Assembly (NCBI GenBank): GCA_028752905.1
Contig: JAQNBH010000007.1
Location: forward strand, 16,795,233-16,859,232
From: Cladorhizidae sp. MBARI D1340-BT2
Lineage: Eukaryota > Porifera > Demospongiae > Poecilosclerida > Cladorhizidae
Direction of reading: 5' to 3'
DNA: 64,000 nt
The notes beneath the pieces are model-generated. The model did not search any database, was not told the DNA's origin, and saw only the letters and a list, made by a program, of their open reading frames with translations. A program made the translations under genes and the position numbers. Shown in pieces: positions 57,301 to 64,000 of this stretch. The first letter of the stretch is position 1. The number at the start of each line of letters is the position of its first letter.

Positions 57301-60300
57301 TTAATTATCCAAGAGTTATAGAGGTCTAGTTGCAACAACACTAGCTGTCTATATCAGCTAGAAAACTTCCAGATATATATTCCCACAAGATGGAGGCGGT
57401 CTTCATTTCTCCAATAAGCTTGTTCATATACACAATTGCCACTATATTTACTTGAAGCTAAACGGTAATGCTGCAGTTCATCACATGCTGAATTCAAGTA
57501 TTTTGATTGGTCAGATATTTGATACTTGATGTTGTAGATAAGATTGTATAATATCAGCTGTTTCTCAATATGATGATGGATACCTTAGAAAATACATTAC
57601 AATTGGTCAGCATCAGGTTATGAACTGGCCTTTATTCCAGAAAAGCCAGTTTTGTCTGGTCTTTTGCATAAACATTGGAAATGGAAATAAAAGTTTCTGA
57701 ATCTCATCTAGTTTCTCAGATAGTCTTGTCATAATTCAACACATAAATCTGAATTTGGTTTCAACTTGTAGTTCCAATGCTTTACCATCAGAGTTTCTTG
57801 AATATGTTCTTGTTTCTACCACAGCAAATCTCAGTGCTAGATTACTTGCTCCATATCACTCTTAATAATGCTAGAATAAAAGGACAAAGCTAACAACAAG
57901 AATAGGAAAAGCAGAAGAGAAGAAGAAAGAGAGGAAAAGGAGATGAATTAAGAGAAAGTGGAAAGAAGGATAAACCAAAAATACAGGAGAAGAAACTGAG
58001 TGAACAAGAGGCGAAAAATGAACCTGAAGAAATGGAGTGGGTTGAAGGGAATGGCAAGTGAAAGATGCTCACAGTCAACTAAATGTGCATTCAGCATTTT
58101 AGCAGCAAATGGTCAAAGTTTAAAAACAAGGATATCCCACAGAATTTTTTTGGAAGTACCAGGGTCGAATCATAATTATAATTATTATGAGAGGCAACAC
58201 GATCCTAACATTTGTTGCATGTGTTTCAGAAGATATAAATCAGATCTCTAGAGAGGGAAGAGCAGGACTGTATTTCTTTTTGTGTGGCAGGTGGTTCCAT
58301 GAGGACTATGCAGAAGATGGAATACTGGATGACCAAGGGAAAGAGCTGTTTCTATCATGTAATAATATTGTCATACACTGTGTATGGTTGGATATGATAC
58401 TTGGTTTATTATAAAACTCTTGGTAATGTACTTTCAACCCTCATTGAGAATAATGATGTGTTTGGTTAAACACACAAAACAATTAAAAGAAATGACAATA
58501 ATACAGCCTCTCCTAGTTGCTTGCAAATGCCTATAATGAACAACTCGGTTATGCATAAAGAGAAATGAACTTTGAGAGAGCAGCTAGCCATCCAAACAGC
58601 AGCTAGAAGAGTTTTGGTAAATATTTCTTGCATAGTGAAATTGTTATGGAAATATTCCCCTTCTTGTAGCACGTGTGTCCGCTAGACGTACTTCAATAAC
58701 TACACTTTTTTTACTCATGAAGTGAAGGGTACTCAGAAAAAAGCAATATGAATATTCGAAATTTCCCTTACAGTATAGTAGTGGTGATGTTGATAATAGT
58801 AATAATAGCAATTGTAGTAGGAGTAATAAAATAAGTAATAGTAGGAATTATTATAATAATGTCAACCATTATAACACCATAGAAATAACAATAACAACAT
58901 CAAAAAAATTATACAGTATTTTCTTGGTTAGAATGCAATTGCAATTGGACCCTACATTCACTATCATGCCCTTGATTACACTCTGTACCAGCAGGAAGTA
59001 TGAAAGCTGTAGAGAAAATGCTGACTGGAGGGGAAAAAGAAATCTCGAACGCCTGCTGCCACTAATTAATAACCAAATCCTTCAAAAGTTGTGGCATTAC
59101 AATCGAGAAGCGTGTGTCTCATGATGAAAGCATTTGCTGTATATGGCCTGGGCAAGTAGCAGAAAATGCTGCAGTAAACATGCGACCGTGAAAGCCGAAT
59201 AAATTGGAGAAACTGACAATGATAACAAAGCTAGACGGCTGGAGCTTAAACACTTTTATCAATAATTGCCACCTTTATTAGATGAGTTATTTCACGCAAC
59301 TATTTTGTGTTTGTCTGATAGCACTAAAGCACGACCTCAAATAGAATGCACTGTTAGGCAGCTCATGAAAGAATACATTCTATTTGAGAAGATAAGGTAA
59401 TAATAACCAGATACACTTCAGTACAATATATAAACACACCTTATTTAGCACAATGGCTATCACTCACTTTCCATTATCTCCAATCCCACAATATTCCAAA
59501 CCACATACTTGACTGATACCATATATCCTCAAATAGACAGCATGTGGTCTATGCATTTCAACAACCTGAACCTATGTGTAGTATTCAATGGTGTGGGCAT
59601 ATCAAGGCCATGCCCTATTTCACTGAATGGCAAATAGTGATCTTCATTTGGATTGCTTCAATCTGATTGAATGAAAGACTGTGTGGGCAAACTTTTGTTT
59701 CTATTTGGAGCTGGTATGGGCCTTAGCTTTGGCGTCACATATTCAGATAGAGTTGATTTGACTATTCAACTTTGTAGCAATACTAGGAAACCAAATAAAG
59801 ATAACTACTGTGGTGAGTTTGTTACCAGTGATACGTAGCTTCATCCTGTCCTGGGTCCATTCAAACTATACCTCATCTTTTTGGGCTAAATGATATCTCT
59901 GTCTTCCACAGGTTCAAATATATCCTTATCCACATCCACCATCTTTCTTTACCTTCTCTTCCTTCTTTGTCCATTATAAATGTGTAGATTACAATAGCTC
60001 ACCAAATTCTGATGAAACATTGTTAGTAAGTCCAGTGACACGAACTTGCATTCCTTCCCCATTGGCTGTAAGGGCAGCCAATTTTAGGAGGTATTTCGTC
60101 TGTGGAACTAAAGGCTGCACAAGGACATCTGTTATATTGCCAGCAGTAATGGAACTTCCTTCGTGCATGAATCTAATGAGATTTCCCATAGGACTTCTGC
60201 CTTCAACCATTGCTGAGTACTCCACCTACATCCAATACATACATAGAGGATATTTATATTTGGTTTGTTGTTAACATTATTGGTGCTGCTTTACACTCTA

Positions 60301-61547
60301 ACTAACAACTCGACAATGGACTACAATTTACCTTGTTTTTACAATAATTCTCAAGGAAGGCATAATTATATCAGGTGATACCTATGCTTTTTTCCCAGTA
60401 ACAAGGTTAAATTTATCCTGCTGATATCTACCACAACAACCATTCAATAATCCATCATTATAAAGCATGCATCATTACTCTCATAATAATAATCTCACCA
60501 AGTAGCCAGTTATGTATGCAGTGGTGGTTGGTGGATCCCAGGAAACAGTGATACTAACATTAGAAGAAGAGGAGATATATACTGCAGTTGGAATTGGTAG
60601 ACCTGTATGCAATGAGTAAAGTGAAGCAAAGTAATAAAGTGGGTATGTGCAAGTGTAAATTTGCTATCTAAAATAAATCAACTGTTTGTAAAAAAATTCA
60701 GAGAGAAAAATATTGAAGGAATTTCATAGAATTCCGGGCGATCAAAGCATCAAATTTGATATTCTCCTTATGTTGTTTGGTAATATACTAACGTGGTTAT
60801 ATCTTTGAGTTCACATGTCTATTAAAATCCATCGTTATTATGTTAAATCAAGTGCAGCATAGACGAACCAACAATGGTAAATTACCACATAACTGAGGTT
60901 ATGTCACTGTCATTTTAACTAATTTGTAAAATAAAGTATGTTGAAATGCAAACCTATTCGTCATTAAAATAAAATAAACTTTTGTGAGGAAAACAAAACA
61001 TTTTAACATCACATGCCTATTAGGTTGTCAAATAGTTGGGGGAGTTGAGCTGGCTTAAAAAATAAAAATGCTAGATGAATACAATGAATATAAATACTGA
61101 GTAAGGCTGTATGCACCATTTTATACTGAAAAACACTCTGAATCCCTTTACTCTTTAGAATGGTGGCACTCATAGATCAATTCATTTGCTCTTAGTTTTA
61201 ATGGAGTGACATTGCAGCATGTGGCTTTTGTTGTCTTGCTCCATACTGATTTTTTACCAACCAAATATTTGCAGTTTAACAATATGAAAAGTTTGAAATG
61301 ATTATCCCTTATACTGTTGTGATAATAAACTGTGCACACAGAATACATAGAAGTTATCAAATTTGTCAATGCTAATTTTACCTTGTATAGGGACAAAGAT
61401 GACGGCATTTGGATTAAGAGCAGAAAATGCACTTTCTATGTTGCTGGCACTGATGTTGTCGAACACAGTGACACTGACTTGGATGTGGTATTCCACTCCT
61501 TCCTGGGGTAGGGTCACATTACCAGAGCTTGCAGGAGACGAAAAGTC
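54375..61547 (-). CDS. FN3 / SEA-like single-pass membrane protein, 3' exons
   Basis: Six exons join in frame on the minus strand, all with GT-AG borders: 61382-61547, 60499-60602, 60003-60225, 55507-55565, 54705-55243 and 54375-54450. They give the end of one FN3 domain (GVEYHIQVSVTVFDNISASN), a complete FN3 domain (VSITVSWDPP, ITGYLVEYSAM, KYLLKLAALTANGEG), then an SEA-like extracellular region with several Cys (ELCNCGLTDV, DPICPTQLD, DPECPVNAV). A Ser/Thr/Pro-rich stalk, a transmembrane helix (GILVGVVIAVLLLLVFTIMI) and a 27-residue acidic tail ending FADLAQKYG follow. Upstream exons are not found. No stops, so probably a working cell-surface receptor or adhesion protein. Confidence 0.82.
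55910..58420 (+). mobile_element. decayed pogo-like DNA transposon in a host intron
   Basis: Three blocks in order, all on the plus strand, within the 55566-60002 intron. First, an N-terminal helix-turn-helix (RKLWTNEQMWQAMEALSAG, 55935-56000). Second, DDE-core traces at 56350-56510: LSDKDQSTTEVFEECF, then an RLLLLL run and RLAREN, matching the LSDKGW and LLLLLDGHSSHY region with stops at key sites. Third, a charged coiled region and a Cys/His C-terminal finger at about 57890-58370 (CCMCF, CGRWFHEDYAEDGILDD). No terminal repeats were recognised, so the ends are approximate. Confidence 0.55.
58421..60002. other. rest of the large intron
   Basis: No exon signal seen. It contains a perfect 13-bp inverted repeat (CTCAAATAGAATG and its complement) at 59336-59348 and 59376-59388, and an ATA/GTA-rich microsatellite-like stretch at 58785-58870. 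Confidence 0.5.
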
Positions 61548-62129
61548 CTGTAAGGAATAAAAGAGGAAATGAACCTGTTGTAAATGGCAAAGAATAAACT
61601 GTCATTGACTGGAAATTTTGTTTGTACAGTATCACAAACCATCACTGAATAATATCAGCAGAGCAATACTTACTGAGTTAATTGTATTTACAGATCTTAA
61701 ATACTACATTCAGACATTTTGATAAATTTTCAGCTATCGTAATCGAAATAAAATGTCGTTATAAATAAAATCGTTTGTTTACCCCCCTTTGTGTTTTTTT
61801 GTGACATAGTATAATGTTAAGTTATTTAGGGCTACATATTATATACAATAAGCATGATAAGTAATAACATGTCAGTGCTTACTAAATGATAATTATTATA
61901 AAATAGTGTAGTACATTTATTTTTGTACCAAAATAATTTGCATTGCTTATTTTTGACATGGATTGGCATGGAGTGCAGCTCTCGCCTAGTAGCTTAATTA
62001 GGCGGGGGGAAAAATTGAGCTTCAGTCAGTCGATAAATGAGTGCTATTTTAAGCTGCAACTATTGTGTTTGCTCGATAAGCTTTAAACTTCTTTGATACT
62101 GTCAGGGTAGCTGCACTAGGCCATGCACT
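60603..62129. other. introns and 5' flank of the FN3 gene fragment
   Basis: 60603-61381 is the intron between the first two exons found. From 61548 to about 62129 I see no further FN3 exon on the minus strand, although the protein must continue upstream. It may resume beyond the gypsy fragment that follows. Confidence 0.45.
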
Positions 62130-63870
62130 CTACAACCCTGGTGGCAGTGGACAAAATGACCCATTCGAGAAATTCTCATCAAAATGAACCTACAGAAAAG
62201 TGCTCTATCCTCAGCAAGCCACTCAGAAATTGCTTCAATTAGTACTCAGTGGTATCAGTAACTTGATATTTTCCCAGGGCATCAGAAAAAGGATACTGAC
62301 CCAATAGCCCCACCACCCCTCTACCACAGAGGCCAAGAGTGACAGGAATTGTCCCACTGAATAGGGATATGGTCAACTTGTAGAAATACATGGAGAGGAA
62401 GATCAGAGCAATTTTAACCCAGAAACGAGTTCAAGTGTTGACAGGTTGTCAAACTCTGTTAAACGATAGAAAACAACAATGGCAAGCAACAATGAAATGA
62501 AGGAAAACTCGCAAACAGAGACAGCCAGAAGATAGAGAATCCCCAGATGACATGGAAGAAATACCAGGCTTTCAAGCTGCATCAGAAACCTCCACCATCT
62601 GCTATGACCAATTTGTCCAAATGATGAAGGCTAGTGCAGATGCTGACAGGGAGGACAGAAAATGTGCCCGAGAGCAAGAAGAGGCATTTGAAAAGAGAGA
62701 ATGAGCAAGAGAAGTGGGTCGAGCATGAGCATGAATGCAAGGAGAGAGAAATCAGATGATGAGAGAGAGAGAGGAGAAGCTCGAGAGAAATGCCAAAAAA
62801 GAAATGGATGGAACTGGGGGAACAGCAATGACAGGAAGATCGCTGGCTGGAAATGCTCAATCACCAGAGACGAATGCAGGAAGAGCAATTCACAAAGAAT
62901 GCAGAAAAGGCCACACTAGAGGGGAAAAGACACCTGTAAATAGGAAGAGAAAACCTTGCCTGGCCTTGGTCAAAGACCCAAAGAAACAGTCAGTTACCTT
63001 ACCAACTTCAAAGACAAAATGGAGAGGTTCGAGGTTGATCAGAACCAATAGACCAAACTGCTGCAGCCGCTACTGGGCAATATATCCACCGTCTACATGA
63101 ATCTCCTCCCACTGAAAATACAGAATACTTCATCGAGTTGAGCCAAGAACTTATTGCCTTCCCAGCGGTTATGAAAAACTACCACTGACGCCAATGGGAG
63201 AAACTTTGTTTGAAGGTAGGGGAAGACATCATAGAGTGCAACTCAAGAGTATATTGGCCAACTGTACAACCCATGCCACCAACATGGCAGACATGATAAA
63301 CCAGTGCATCACCAAGAAACTAATGACAATCATTCTCTTCCAGACAGCTGGCTGGACAAGGGACCAAGAACCCAAATCATCTAGCAGAAGCTGCTCACAT
63401 TTTCAGCAGGCTACAGCAAAGAAAACTCCACAAAGCCATACACTCCCAAATCTGACAATTATACTACTGATTCAAACCAAGGAGCAGACCAGATGAGAAC
63501 ACTCAACACATATCTTCCTTGATCATTATAATTATTGAGAAAACTGAGAAGCAATATGACCACAGGACATGGAACAAAGACAAGGGTCCCGACTGTTTCA
63601 GTTGTCAAAGGTTTGGGCACATACTGTCCACTACGCTACAAAGAAGGCCAATATGGGAAAAGCCTCCAAATCACTAGAATTCTTACTCTACAGCGGACAG
63701 TGAATGTCAGACGAGTGACCAGATTTGTGAGACACAGGAGTCAAACCCTCATACATACACAGATGGGAAGTCAAATAATGAAGATTGATGAGTCCACTAA
63801 ACCAGAATTAATGGCTCCCATGACCACAGTGGAATTGAATGTGAACAGACTGAGAGAGAAGGGAGGATGG
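62130..63870 (+). pseudogene. gypsy gag region, further family, truncated by window end
   Basis: A long charged coiled segment (62600-62910; MMREREEKLERNAKKEM) precedes a SCAN/capsid-like block (SYLTNFKDKMERFEVDQNQ at about 62990, then LLQPLLGNISTVYMNLLPL). Later come AEAAHIFSRLQQ-type fragments and a zinc knuckle CFSCQRFGHILST at about 63590, where the last Cys is lost. A CFSCQ-type knuckle after a SCAN-like capsid is typical of gypsy gag. Stops are frequent. From 63870 to 64000 the expected protease is not recognisable. Confidence 0.6.
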
Positions 63871-64000
63871 TGGTGATTAACAACATTATGTTGATATACT
63901 CATGGGGCACAACATCCCCACATCAACTCCTTAACCAAGCTGGAACAGATGAGGAGTAAACTACAGAGATGGCGTAAGAAGAGAAGGAACTACCATGAGC

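Noticed and set aside
57890..58078. Minus-strand Ser/Phe-rich frame with signal-peptide look
   Set aside because: It is the complement of the A/G-rich charged tail of the pogo-like remnant.
62701..62919. Charged Arg/Glu-rich frame as an independent protein
   Set aside because: It overlaps and parallels the coiled segment of a gypsy gag whose capsid and knuckle motifs follow, so it is better read as part of that gag.

Overview
The window is eukaryotic and metazoan. Genes are split by short GT-AG introns, and nearly all recognisable coding sequence is decayed transposable element (TE). The only host-like gene is a membrane protein with fibronectin type III (FN3) repeats and an SEA-like, cysteine-bearing juxtamembrane region. 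Its style, together with A+T-rich DNA and this mix of TEs, suggests a sponge (demosponge) or another early-branching marine invertebrate. That assignment is inference. I saw no CRISPR array, rRNA or convincing tRNA.

Layout. (1) 1-2806: 3' half of a Ty3/gypsy element (family A, + strand), ending in an LTR. (2) 3143-6986: a short-LTR gypsy element (family B) with a 5-bp target-site duplication (TSD). (3) About 7630-29890 and 39860-47900 are the two arms of one large inverted duplication around a 10-kb spacer. Each arm holds the same nest: a LINE fragment, an LTR, a Mag-like gypsy gag-pol, and a Mutator-like DNA transposon (MULE) splitting that pol gene. Arm 2 is compact (about 8 kb). Arm 1 has grown to 22 kb through later insertions whose unoccupied sites can be read in arm 2: a complete family A gypsy (8544-14234), a hAT element (about 16655-18755) and a Ginger1-type transposon (19616-23125). 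A 1.38-kb hAT-like element (27545-28925) lies in a stretch that arm 2 lacks. (4) The spacer holds a TIR (terminal inverted repeat) element coding for an XPG/FEN-like nuclease (30605-33532), itself inserted in another TE reading frame, then a GIY-YIG remnant and a second LINE. (5) 48116-51992: gypsy family C. (6) 54375-61547: six exons of the FN3/SEA/transmembrane gene on the minus strand, with a dead pogo-like transposon in its largest intron. (7) 62130-64000: the gag region of a further gypsy element running off the window.

Most notable points. Family A has the unusual pol order integrase before reverse transcriptase, as in Gmr1-type gypsy elements. The Ginger1 element joins integrase, Ulp1 protease and a degraded PHD finger across an in-frame intron. 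The XPG-nuclease element has long TIRs. The arm-to-arm comparison dates several insertions relative to the duplication. Every TE gene described here carries stops, frameshifts or deletions, so none looks autonomous as it stands.
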